64,000 bases of DNA. Origin: Parafenestella ontariensis (lineage: Eukaryota > Ascomycota > Dothideomycetes > Pleosporales > Cucurbitariaceae). Within the stretch, counting starts at the first letter, position 1; each line of letters opens with the position of its first letter. The position numbers and the translations under genes are program-made. The notes under the pieces were generated by a model. The model was not told the origin of the DNA. It was given only the letters and a program-made list of their open reading frames with translations, and did no database searches. Location: the NCBI GenBank assembly GCA_021596325.1, contig JAKGDA010000039.1:62001-126000 (forward strand), given 5' to 3'. This document shows positions 23,394-33,462 of this stretch, in pieces.

Positions 23394-23642
23394 CTAAGGG
23401 TACGAATAAACTATATTTCTTCTCGACGTATCGGCATCTACGGACGTGTGTCTTTTTGCATGCAGCCTGCTTTGCGTGCAGTGTCTTAGTCTGCATGCTT
23501 CAGTGACGCGACGCTGCGCTTGCATGGACGATACGGCTGTGCAACTGTGCAGTCGTGCCAGCGAGTGACGTGTCGCGGTGCGCACCCGATGGGTGTCGAG
23601 TTGTGGTATAGTGGATAGGCAGGAGGCAAACGACTTTAGGCA

Positions 23643-25412
23643 TCACACCCCTGTTCCAGGGAAAGCACCCTTTTTGTTCAGGACGACTATGGCGTGCTCG
23701 CGGGAAATGTAGCCCTTCATCAGACCCTGCGATTGATTGTCAGCTGAGTTGAAACCGTGGATGTAGTGTGGCAGGCACGGTGTGCGTGGCAAGGTTGCCT
23801 AGGAGGGCTTTCGCCTGGAAGAGCTACCCTTTGACAAAGAGCAGCGTATGAATATGGGAGTGGGCGATGAGTTCAGGTTCTCTGTTGACATACGCACCTT
23901 GTATATCTGGTTCGCCAGCAAGCACTCGACCTCGTCATCCTCCACGGCCTGGCCGCTGCCTTCACCGGAAGTGCCCATCCTGAGGGCGGTCACAAAGTGC
24001 GCTAAGGGTATCCTAGACTTGCGTATCCTGTCCTTCTCCGTTTGTCCCTCTTTCAAATCATCGAAGCCTGCAGCTAGATAGACTTTCCTGAGTAGGTTAC
24101 GCAATGCGATGTCGCGGCTTCGTTCGAGAGTGAGGAAGATGCGGCGCCGGACGAACTCGGGTTCTCCTTCTGCGAGAGCCTTGTCGAAGCCTGTAAGATC
24201 GCCTCGCTTTATGCACGATACGAGGGGTCCGAAGATGCGTTCTAAACGAGGGGCTGCGGCGAGGAGAGCGGCTGAGGGGATCTTGTGCTGTGTGATGAGG
24301 CGGCAAGGAATCAAATATGTGAGGATGAGGCTGTATATGTTATAATCCTGTCTTAATGAAGAATAACAGGGCACTTACGATTTGTTCTGCAGAGAGCGTG
24401 ACAGGCAGGCCTCCCAGGCTTCCTGTAAGTTCTTCTCCGCCTATATCTTGTCAGAACAGAATTTGAGTTATAGCGACGTTGGCTAACCTTCGCATAATCC
24501 TCCTGCAAGAAGGCGAGGACGCCAGTGTAGTATTTGTACGTGACTCGGTGTGCTTTCGGATACAGCTCGAAGGGTGGAAGGTCACTTTGTGCCTCGATCG
24601 ATCGCACGACGTTCTTAGATAGACTGATGGCTTTCAACTGTGGTTATGTGCGTCAGTAGTGATTCTGCAGCCTATATGACGATGTGGTTTACCTTGAAAT
24701 ACGTCTTGAATTGGAGGTTGGCTATACAATACACTCCCCACTTGCGAGACTCGGATAGATCTAGGTTCCTAGAGTTGGTCAGAGACAATGGACGAGGACG
24801 AAATCACGATTGGGTTTTGGCGCACCTGTCGCCTAGACACAGCGCGAATATCCTGTTGAAGACTCGTGCAGCTTCCTCCAGCTTTTGGTTCTGCGCAACG
24901 GTGCTCACTACGTCGTCGGAGAAGCCTGAACTGAAGGCGACAGGTTTCGACTTGGCCAATTGTTCGTCTGCCCTAATAGCAATCTTCCTTAAATGGTTCG
25001 CAGTGAAGTACAGTGTGAAGATGGACCATGGTGGTAGCAGTCCACCTGAAATGTGCTTGATGAAGTTGCTCGTCAAGTCTTTCCAAGCATCGTACACGAG
25101 CACATATTGGCGGTCGCCGAGTCTGCCTTGGTTTGCGGCTTCGTCCGCCTTGATTATCTCCTTGACGGCGCGCCAGTAGCTCACAATGATATCAACCCAT
25201 GCCCCGCTTTCTTTGGGGGACATGCGCGAGTTCTTGTTGTACTTGAGCGCATAGCGAACGTCACCCTCAATCTTATCTTCGTTCGACGCGCGGTAGAGGT
25301 CATACAACCGGCCTGGGTCATGCGCAGGAGGGACCGGACTCAGGAACTCTGCAACAGGCTGGGCCAAACCAGTGGCATAGGCTTCGTGGAAAGGCACAAG
25401 TGCGGCTTGCAT
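23643..25412 (-). CDS. csn12: CSN12-like PCI-domain protein
   Basis: Six exons (25412-24826, 24768-24693, 24637-24488, 24440-24379, 24330-23898, 23726-23643) give 463 residues, close to the usual CSN12 length. Recognisable stretches are the helical N-terminal repeats (NLDLSESRKWGVYCIANLQF, HRVTYKYYTGVLAFLQEDYA), the PCI core (LTYLIPCRLITQHKIPSAAL, FVRRRIFLTLERSRDIALRN), and the last exon GLMKGYISREHAIVVLNKKG, which is typical of the family's winged-helix end. CSN12 proteins associate with the COP9 signalosome and overlap in role with Thp1-Sac3 in mRNA export. Exon 5 uses an acceptor internal to a longer open frame because only that join preserves the frame. The gene converges on the MFS gene and is divergent from the eL20 gene. 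Confidence 0.85.
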
Positions 25413-25786
25413 GGCTGTTTTGTATGGTCAGGGTGGTAAAAGCACGTCTTGGGTGTCGTAGTTGAACGGATATCACGCCCAACCTTTTTGAACGCTCAGC
25501 CCTTGCGCATATTGTCGCGGTTCACTTTCACAAAGTCGGATTGGACGTTTGGCGGGAGCGTAGGATTGCGTCGGTGTTTGCGCTGTTTGCATGCCGACAT
25601 CTTTGCCAACCCGCGACGCCCAAACCCGCCTAGCGCACCCATAAGCGAATTCGATGCCGGCCGCCCACAACCTCAATTGACCGGACTGCAACACCACGAC
25701 AACTCCAAGGGTACTAACCTCGCAGCACAAATAAGGTCGGTCAATATTGCTCGCGCTTATATTTCTCTCTCGCTAACTGTGCATAG
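25413..25786. promoter_or_regulatory. Divergent promoter between CSN12-like and eL20 genes
   Basis: Only 374 bp separate the two start codons, so both genes must draw on this stretch. It is moderately GC-rich toward eL20 and ends in a pyrimidine-rich leader just before that ATG, as is common for ribosomal protein genes. No specific factor site can be assigned with confidence. Confidence 0.5.
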
Positions 25787-26802
25787 ATGGGTAAGCTTCT
25801 CTTCACCACCGTATCCCCAGTCCGTCCAGCAATTGCAGCCAAAGGAAATTTCGAACAAGCCCTGCGCAGCCGACCGACCACAACACTACCGCGATACAAG
25901 CCTAGCATGGCAGTGGAACGTCAAGGATTGAATCACGGGCTAGGATAGGCACAGGAGGTGGATTATGTGGCGCCCATGGGGAATTTGATTGAGACGAAGG
26001 AACTTTTCGCTCCGAGTACTTCGCAAGCATGCATCACCCACAAACCGAACCGCCACTCTAGCACCATCACAGGGACCTCAACTACGAGAAATCTGGACTG
26101 CAGTTGCTGGACGGATGCGTCGACATTACCAAGAACCAATACTGACAGCGTAACAGCTCGCTTCCAGGAATACCAGATCATCGGGCGCCATCTGCCCTCA
26201 GAGGCCAACCCCACCCCTAAGATCTACCGCATGCGCATTTTTGCGCCCAACGAGGTCGTCGCCAAGTCGCGGTTCTGGTACTTCCTTGGCAAGCTCCGCA
26301 AGATCAAGAAGGCCAACGGCGAGATCGTCTCGGTCAACCAGGTGCGTTGCAGACATGGCACAGGACAGGCGTCCGTGTCGATGGATAGTGAAGATGGAAG
26401 GCTGACTTGCTTCAGATCCACGAGAAGCGCCCCCAGAAGGTCAAGAACTTCGGCATCTGGATCCGCTACGACTCGCGCTCCGGTACCCACAACATGTACA
26501 AGGAGTACCGTGAGATGTCCCGCGTCGCCGCCGTCGATGCTCTCTACCAAGATATGGCTGCCCGCCACCGATCCCGCTTCAGGTCGGTTCAGGTACGCTC
26601 GTCACCACAGTTTTTCACCTTCTTCGACTAACATGATTTTCAGATCCTCAAGGTTGTTGAGATCGAGAAGACCGACGATGTCCGCCGACCATACATCAAG
26701 CAGCTCCTCGTCAAGAACCTCAAGTTCCCGCTGCCCCACCGTATCAACAAGAAGGCCGGCAAGAAGATCTTCGCCTCCAAGCGCCCCTCAACTTTCTTCT
26801 AA
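25787..26802 (+). CDS. rpl20: 60S ribosomal protein eL20 (L18a/L20)
   Basis: Four exons (25787-25790, 26157-26341, 26416-26592, 26644-26802) give 174 residues, the usual length. The first exon is just ATGG, followed by a 366-base intron, so the protein starts MARFQEYQIIGRHLPSEANP. Further family matches are YRMRIFAPNEVVAKSRFWYF, IHEKRPQKVKNFGIWIRYDS and the basic end KKIFASKRPSTFF. It is a structural protein of the large ribosomal subunit. A tiny first exon with a long first intron is typical of fungal ribosomal protein genes and often affects expression. I saw no convincing snoRNA boxes inside the intron. Confidence 0.95.
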
Positions 26803-27188
26803 GCGTGTTTCTCATTACGGAGTGCGGTCTGGATGGGTAGGGATGATATGGGTTTCCCTCGGTTATGCATGCTTCACAAAAAGAAGTACACTAGGAACGA
26901 ATGAAAATCCCTGATACCTCCATTCGAGCTGTCGAGTCGTGTGATGCATTCGGGTAATTGGCCGAGGCTCCACGAGCGAGCTTCTGGCGGTTGCGGCTAA
27001 GAACAGCAGTGAGGTTATTCTGGTAAGACCAGCGATAGACAATGAATCATGCATCACGTAACGTCTTACTTGTCATGTCCCACTACTTATTAACAAGCTA
27101 CTTGAATTAGAGACGGAGTTCACGCAATCACGAAGTGGAGACGAATTGCAGCTATAACTTTTCATACCCATTTCTACTCATATATTCC
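26803..27188. other. Convergent 3' spacer
   Basis: Lies between the stops of eL20 (+) and the enoyl-CoA hydratase-like gene (-). Expected to hold both 3' untranslated regions. Nothing else seen. Confidence 0.6.
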
Positions 27189-28214
27189 TCAGATTTTAGC
27201 CTTCCCCGTCGGCGCCACCTTGGGCCTCCCTAAAATATCCAGCGGCATCCACCACGGATAACCCGTAACATTCGTGGTATCCATGGATCCTGTGAACTTG
27301 GCAGGTCTCTTCTGCAAAAACGACTGCACGCCCTCCGTATTATCCGGGCTGCCAAACAGCTCATAAATAATGCGACTATCCAGCAAATGCTGACCCTCAG
27401 GCGATCCTTTATCACGGAACATAAGCTCCTTCATAAGATACGTACTAACCGAGCTCGTATTCCGGACAACGTCTTCCGCGACCTCGAGCGCCTTGGGCAG
27501 CACGTCCTCGGGCCTGTCACACAGCTCCGTGAACAGGCCGTCCCAGATCTTGTCGCTGGCAAGGTATGTGGAGCCCGTGGTGGTGGCGGCCATGGCGCGC
27601 GAGTGGCCGACGAGGCGGGGCAGGAAGAAGGACGAGCACGCCTCCATGATGAGTCCGCGGCGGCTGAAGACGAAGCCGATTTTCGCGCCCTTGTACGCGA
27701 TGCGGATGTTCATGGGGAGCGTCATGGTGATGCCGATGCCCACGGCGGAGCCTTGCAAGGCGCCGATGGTGGGCTTGCGGCAGTGGAAGATGGAGAGGGT
27801 TACGCGGCCGCCTCTGTTCAAGAAAATCGTCAGTATGGTAAACGTGCACAGACTTGTGAACGTTAAAACGTACCCGTCCCGATGATCCTGCACCCGCTCC
27901 GCTTCCTCCCCACCCGTACCGCTTCCAAACCCAATATCCAGATCTGCGCCTGCACAGAAGATACGTCCGTTGCCAGTAACGACTATGCATTTGACTCGGT
28001 CGTCTACATCGAACATGGCGTACGCAGCCTCAATCTCCTCGCGCATCTTGTCCGTAAACGCATTGTGGTTTTTCGGGCGGTACAGCGTGAGTATGATGAC
28101 CGAGGGCTCCTTGTCATGATGTCGCGTCTGGATCTGCGTGAACTTGAGATCGTTGTACGATTGGGGTAGGACGACGTCCGGGCCGTGACGAGGGGACTTT
28201 TGACGAGGAGACAT
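27189..28214 (-). CDS. Enoyl-CoA hydratase/isomerase family protein, possibly peroxisomal
   Basis: Crotonase-fold protein. The frame is open from 28214 to 27189, but it contains a perfect 60-base intron (27873-27814; GTACGT donor, CTGAC branch, CAG acceptor) whose removal gives exons 28214-27874 and 27813-27189 and 321 residues. Removal restores a continuous DGGGRVTLSI core; retention adds 20 hydrophobic residues that look foreign. Motifs: IILTLYRPKNHNAFTDKM, GRIFCAGADLDIG (oxyanion-hole loop), KPTIGALQGSAVGIG (second oxyanion loop) and RRGLIMEACSSFFLPRLVG. The C-terminus is AKI, a permitted variant of the PTS1 peroxisomal signal. Likely role: hydration or isomerisation of an enoyl-CoA in peroxisomal fatty-acid oxidation; exact substrate unknown. 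Confidence 0.9.
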   Translation of the reverse strand: MSPRQKSPRHGPDVVLPQSYNDLKFTQIQTRHHDKEPSVIILTLYRPKNHNAFTDKMREEIEAAYAMFDVDDRVKCIVVTGNGRIFCAGADLDIGFGSGTGGEEAERVQDHRDGYVLTFTSLCTFTILTIFLNRGGRVTLSIFHCRKPTIGALQGSAVGIGITMTLPMNIRIAYKGAKIGFVFSRRGLIMEACSSFFLPRLVGHSRAMAATTTGSTYLASDKIWDGLFTELCDRPEDVLPKALEVAEDVVRNTSSVSTYLMKELMFRDKGSPEGQHLLDSRIIYELFGSPDNTEGVQSFLQKRPAKFTGSMDTTNVTGYPWWMPLDILGRPKVAPTGKAKI

Positions 28215-28718
28215 CCTTGTGACGGATCAATCAAGGGGGTAGACTGCTAGGGAAGTAAAACTGGGAGTAGCGATAGCGTTGGTAAGTCAGATTTGAAGGT
28301 CGGAAAGCTTCATTTGAAGCTCCATACATGTAGCTACCCCATGGTTAGGATGGCTGATGCGGGGAGTTGGTACCTCGGCCCTGCAGATGTTCGACGTCGA
28401 TGTGCGACTCCCGGCCTTGGCTGAGCTCGACCAATGGTATAGCTTAGTCAGACTTCACGACTCTGTACGAGCAGGATGTCCGGCATGTTTAATAATCCTT
28501 CACGTTCATACGCTGAGAATTGAACTTGTTGATTAAATCACATGTCGAAAACTTACGAACTACGTCTCCGACACATGATCCCGCCAAATACCCGTAAATG
28601 ACGTTCATCGAGAACAACAGTTGAAGTGAAAGCAAGATGCAATCGGACGTAGCATGCTCAATCGTCATCACAACTAGTGTGCTAAAGTGGCTCGCAAAGA
28701 CAGAACCACGATTTAGGA
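28215..28718. other. Intergenic spacer upstream of the hydratase-like gene
   Basis: Should hold the promoter of the enoyl-CoA hydratase-like gene and the 3' region of dmc1, both transcribed leftward. No gene or repeat recognised. Confidence 0.5.
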
Positions 28719-30094
28719 TTAGACCTTCTCAGGGTCATTGATACCACCGTTCGTGATGATATACGTTGCCTCCTTCTCGGGCATATCTAGGCTCAGAAGT
28801 CAGCAAATTGTTTGGAGAGCTAGGGTAAGCTATATACCTGGAGAATCTTGGATCTTCGCAACTCGCTCCTCGCCTCGACCCTTCCGGAGGAGGATTCGTG
28901 TAGCAGAAGCGTGAGCGAGGATGTGGCCGCCAACTGGTTTGCGACCATCTGCACCAGCGAATAGAGCGTTTGCTCCTGGATCGCTCTGGACTTGGTTGGT
29001 CATGAGAACGGCAACATTGAACTCTGTTCAAAGTCAGTGACGGTATGAAAGGGGACGACTACAGACCGTACCTTCAGCGACATGCGTCAATTTTGAGAGG
29101 AACTGGTTGAGCTTCTGCTGACGCTCATTGAGTTCACCACGGCCGGTGTAGTCGACCCGGAACAGGGCCATGATACTATCGACAATGAGAAGACGGTACT
29201 CATTACCAACGAAGAACTCGGCGACTTTGTTAAGGAGCTCCATTTGATGCTCAGAGTTGACAGCGCGTGCATAAGTGATGTTGTCCTGGGCTCCAGGTTG
29301 TCAGTTCACGGCGGTGGACTGGTATGAGCTCACTTACCTGTGTCCGGGTCGACGCCGAAGCGCTCTGCAATCTGGGCAATTCTCTCAGGCCTGAAAGTAC
29401 CTTCTGTATCTGCGTAGAAGGTTAGAGGCAGGTCATATACAAAGGATATAACCTACCGATGTATGCCACCTTGCCCTCAGCGCCACCCATATCCTTCGGA
29501 AGTTGTGCGATCACCGACATGGTATGCGAAAGCTGCGTCTTTCCACAACGGAACTCACCGAAAACCTCACTGATGCTCATCGTCTGAAAACCACTGCAAG
29601 ATGTCAACAGAGGTAGTAGTGTAGATGGACTGACATATGCACTCACCCTCCGAGAACGGCGTCGAGCGCCTTGCTACCAGTCGAGATCTTGATGACACGC
29701 TTTCGCAATTGACCAAGCTCATGCGCAGTTTGGAAGCCGCCCCCAGAAGGCTGCACCGAGGCGTCAGTGAAGAGCTTGCCAGTGTATTTCGGTGGAGGGT
29801 TGACATACCTGACACTTGGCTAAGGCATCTTTGACCTTGTCGACCTTGATCTCACTGAAGCCCTTGATCTTCAGCAGGTTCCGCCGAGTCGCTGCATGCA
29901 CAGAAGCGATTGTGAAGTAGCCATTGGCCTTGAGCTTCGCGATGTCGACTGCACCAATGCCGTGCGCCTGGATCGCATCGATGTCGACGATGAAGCCGTG
30001 CTGCATGCGTGAGACTTGCTATTTCTCTCGCCAAATGAGGCCATTGGCTCACGTCATTGTTCGAGTCGTCACTGGCGACTGAAGATGGTGCCAT
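28719..30094 (-). CDS. dmc1: Meiotic recombinase Dmc1
   Basis: RecA/Rad51-family strand-exchange protein acting in meiosis. Eight exons (30094-30053, 30000-29809, 29750-29647, 29593-29457, 29409-29338, 29290-29072, 29023-28838, 28786-28719) give 339 residues, the usual Dmc1 size. The N-terminal helix-hairpin-helix region reads VDIDAIQAHGIGAVDIAKLK and LLKIKGFSEIKVDKVK, wording typical of Dmc1 and not Rad51. The ATPase core has Walker A GEFRCGKTQL near residue 126 and Walker B RLLIVDSIMALF, followed by loop L1/L2 sequence (AVLMTNQVQSDPGA). The end, GINDPEKV, is near the family norm. Seven short introns is a high number for this genome. One acceptor (before 29290) reads GAG instead of the usual CAG/TAG. 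Presence implies a sexual cycle, at least ancestrally. Two ACGCGT boxes lie upstream. Confidence 0.95.
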
Positions 30095-31092
30095 GACCAC
30101 TAGCGAGAGATGGCGGTTACGATATGAACTGTATAGATGTGATGCGAGCGATGGAACAGATGCAGCGTATAATAGCAGCATATATTAGCGATAGAGGGAA
30201 GAGGGGAAAAGAAGCCCTGGAGAGCTTGCGAGGGCAAAGTCGAGGACGAAGGAACGATGGGAAGGGGCGCTAAACGCGTAACCACGTGTGTGTCTTAAGG
30301 AGGAAGGCACGACCAACTTAGCATTTACGCGTAGACAGTTTAGCTTTCACACAACTTGAGGCAAGAGCTCCGAAGCTACGTAAGAAGAAATCTGTGATTA
30401 GCCACACTTCCTTTGTATGGGGGAGAGTGTTTTACATCGTAATGGGGATATTGGGAGCTGACCGAATGTCAGCGAACGACAAGAAGTCCCAAGTGTCCCA
30501 TGCGTTTTGACTGCATATATTCTATAATAGATGATATGATATACATTCACCTATGCAAGAACAGGGGAAGTGCAGACAAAGGAAACCAGGGGCAGAGTTG
30601 CCAACTCAGCTCCGACAAACACACACCGTCTCCTTCACTCAAATCCTCCATACCGCCCTAATCCCTCCAAGAAAACTTTCCACTACCAATCCACCACTAC
30701 AGCCGCCTTCCAGGTCCACTGGTAACAATAATCGATCCAAGTACACCCGCTCAGCCACCCATGTTGCATAAGGGTAACCAGGAGGGAGTACAAGTAAAGA
30801 AGTCAAGTCGCCGTCCTCAATCGTCAAGCCGTCGTCTGTTCAACTAATGGTAGAATGGTTGAAGTAAGGGATAAAATATTCGTGGGTATCAGCGTAGGAA
30901 TCGTGAAACTTTTCTCTTGCTCGATGATGACTCGTGAATGCGTGAAGTTTGCCGGAAGAATGCTGGGAAAGGCTAGGAAACGATTGTGATAACGCGTAAC
31001 TAGACAAAGGACATGAAGTAAGTGCCGATATATGTTAATTCGTCGCCGCGATTTTACTCGTAGCGATGCCTGTATCGAAGGGCACTACGTGT
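30095..31092. other. 1-kb spacer upstream of dmc1
   Basis: Contains the dmc1 promoter, with the ACGCGT boxes at 30274 and 30327, and the 3' region of the zinc-knuckle gene. Open frames are short and low-complexity. No other gene seen. Confidence 0.5.
30274..30332. promoter_or_regulatory. Two ACGCGT (MCB) boxes and an E-box upstream of dmc1
   Basis: ACGCGT occurs at 30274-30279 and 30327-30332, 180-240 bp upstream of the dmc1 start codon, with CACGTG at 30283-30288 between them. ACGCGT is the MluI cell-cycle box bound by the MBF (Swi6-Mbp1/Cdc10-Res) factor in yeasts, which drives premeiotic S-phase genes. That the same factor acts here is inference. Confidence 0.5.
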
Positions 31093-32136
31093 CTAAGCGA
31101 CAGCAGTGGTAGGAGCAGCGGCCGGCTGGGCAGGGACAGCAGCGGGAGCAGCGGCGGCATCGCCGTTGACCTCAGGCTGGGTGCAATCGCGGGAGATGTG
31201 ACCAGTCTCGCCGCAACGGTAGCAGGTCTTGCCGGCAGTGTTGAGCGGGCCGCCGTTGGGGGCAGTGCAGTCGCGGGAAATGTGGCCTGCGGAAAGTTAG
31301 TTGTCGCACGGTAATCCTAACGGGTCTACTCACCGAGCTTGCCGCAAGCGTAGCACTTCATGGCTTGGGCCTGGCAATCGCGGGCGAAGTGGTTCGGTCC
31401 ACCGCACTTGTAGCAAGTAGCAGGGCGAGCGCCGCCAGCGAAGCCGCCCCTGAAGCCTCCATACCCTCCACGGGGACCACCAGCTCCACGGCCAAGTCCG
31501 GCTCCGGCTCCGGCGCCTGGGTTGGGGCAGTTACGAGCAAGATGACCTGCAAGACCGCAGCTATAGCAGCGTCCGCTAGTGCCGGCTCCGCTCAGGCGCA
31601 GAGTCGGGCAGTCTGCCTGGACGTGTCCTAGACCCTGGCAGTGGTAGCACTGCTTGGCTGTCCTTTGTCAGTCTCTCATTCATCGAGTGTATATAGCTGC
31701 ATGTTCGACTTCTCGCGAGCGCAATTCGGCAGCGACTCGAGCGACAGGGAGGGGATACAGATTCGGTGTGACGTACTCTCGGTGGTGCGGGGATGGGGAC
31801 ATCCATTGGACTCGTGACCCGGCTGCTTGCCTATGGGAAATCAGTACTTGTTCGCAGGTAGTTTGTCGGGGATTGAGCTTACAGTTGTAGCAGAGCCTCT
31901 CAGACGAAGAGCACACCTCTGCAGACGCGCGTTAGTCGCATGACCACATACAACTCGTTCCACACAGCTCGTGGCCACGCGCTACAGGTACCACTGTCGA
32001 AAGCGCCATCTCGCGATCATCGCTTCCGCCAGTGTCTCACTGCAGCGTGCGCCGCAGCCAATGCGCGAAGTGGCTTACCGGCGTAGTGGCCGACGTTGCC
32101 GCACTTGAAGCACGCACGGCGAGATAGAGAAGACAT
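31093..32136 (-). CDS. Seven-CCHC zinc-knuckle nucleic-acid-binding protein (Gis2/Byr3/CNBP-like)
   Basis: Five exons (32136-32079, 31918-31883, 31830-31777, 31657-31334, 31286-31093) encode 221 residues. Seven Cx2Cx4Hx4C knuckles are present: CFKCGNVGHYAEVC, CYNCKQPGHESNGC, CYHCQGLGHVQADC, CYSCGLAGHLARNC, CYKCGGPNHFARDC, CYACGKLGHISRDC and CYRCGETGHISRDC. An RGG-like Gly/Arg-rich spacer (GGPRGGYGGFRGGF) lies between knuckles 4 and 5, and an Ala/Pro tail ends the protein. This is the layout of Gis2, Byr3 and CNBP, single-stranded RNA/DNA-binding translational regulators. Four of the introns fall inside knuckles, so the full set appears only after splicing; the restored Cys/His spacing supports each join. 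Confidence 0.9.
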
Positions 32137-33462
32137 CTTTGCTGTTCCTCCACGTAGATCTACACTCGGTGTATAAGTAAGCAATCCGTGGTTGAGAAGA
32201 AGCGAAAGGGGGTGGTGGCCGCGGACGAGGGGTGCTTTTGAAAGCTGCGTTCGCTGCGACGTCTGCTCGTGCCGTGTGCCGCGGACGTGGAGACGGTGAT
32301 AGGGGCGCAAGTACCTGCTTCGTTTACTTCTTCAGTTTCCTTCACCTGAGATTGTTTGTTAGCCGCAGAATTTTCGAGAAGGTCGAGGGGCACGGCGGGA
32401 ATGCGGAGCGCCGAGCGGATCCAGGCGCAAACCGGTGGAGGGCGTGAGGCCAGAGCGGGCGCGACGTACTTGCAGACTTCCAGACCTTCCCTCAGCGACA
32501 CTGCTGCGACCGTCCTCCAAAAACGTGGCTTTGTGGTGTGAGAGAGAATTGGGGCCTGGAGAATGCTTGGGCCGCAGGCAAAAAGGACGTCTGAATGCCT
32601 GTGGTCCCTGCTTCGGTAGCGCTAGCGACCTGCGCAATTTGGGCCTTTCCGAGGTCGAAATGCACGCAACAGCACTCGACGGTCCAGATGGAGTTGATGT
32701 GCAGCACGCGCCTTGCCGCCTTCACTCTAGAGACTTTTTCACCACCTATCGGATTGTGTCGCTGTCGCTATCGCCGTGTCCTATATGGCTGTCTTGCATT
32801 TCGTGCCCCTCCGCCGCTGCCGCCAGCTCTTCTGTGCTTCCCCCTCCATCCTAGCCCCTCTTCACGTAATGACACAACTGCCGCAGTCGCTTGGCCATGG
32901 ACGTCGATATCTGAGCGATGCTTTGCTGCGTGGATTCGAGTAGACGCACGAGCTTACTCTTGCACATCTTGTGCAGCTGAAGCATATTGACGCCAGCCCT
33001 GAAGTACTTCTAGCTACTGATACCGAGCTTTGGGGCTGGTTCCTGCATGAATGACCTGACGCTCGGGTAATGTGCCCACCATCAGCTAAGAGTTGTGTGT
33101 GAGGGCTAGATGTTTTGCATGGCAATGTAGCAGCTGGGACAGCTTCATGTGTTGTCATGTCGATTCGCATTTGCCAGATCATTGAACAAAACAAGGCCCA
33201 TGATTTATTTAGTTGACGTTCATTCATATCTATTTTATTTTACGGCAACCGTACTACCAGGTAGCAAGCTACCGTGACATCCGCACCACTATGGCAATCG
33301 TCGTCATCATATGGTCGGTATTTATCTGCCAATAGCACATGGAAACACCATGGTCATCTCGATGTCCTGTTTGGCCGTCGTAAAGAGTAGGTCTGAGGGT
33401 TGGACGATGCCCGTTCGGGCCTTGAAGAACTTCTAGTCTTCAAGTTCACAGACCACGGGCTC
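32137..33462. other. 1.3-kb spacer upstream of the zinc-knuckle gene
   Basis: No credible gene. Open frames on both strands from 32160 to 32990 overlap and look like chance. It should hold the zinc-knuckle gene promoter and leader and the 3' region of the UDP-GlcNAc pyrophosphorylase gene. Confidence 0.45.

Noticed and set aside
23602..23675. A-box-like TGGTATAGTGG followed by a T-run, resembling a tRNA start
   Set aside because: No proper T-arm or acceptor stem, and it overlaps the last exon of the CSN12-like gene on the other strand.
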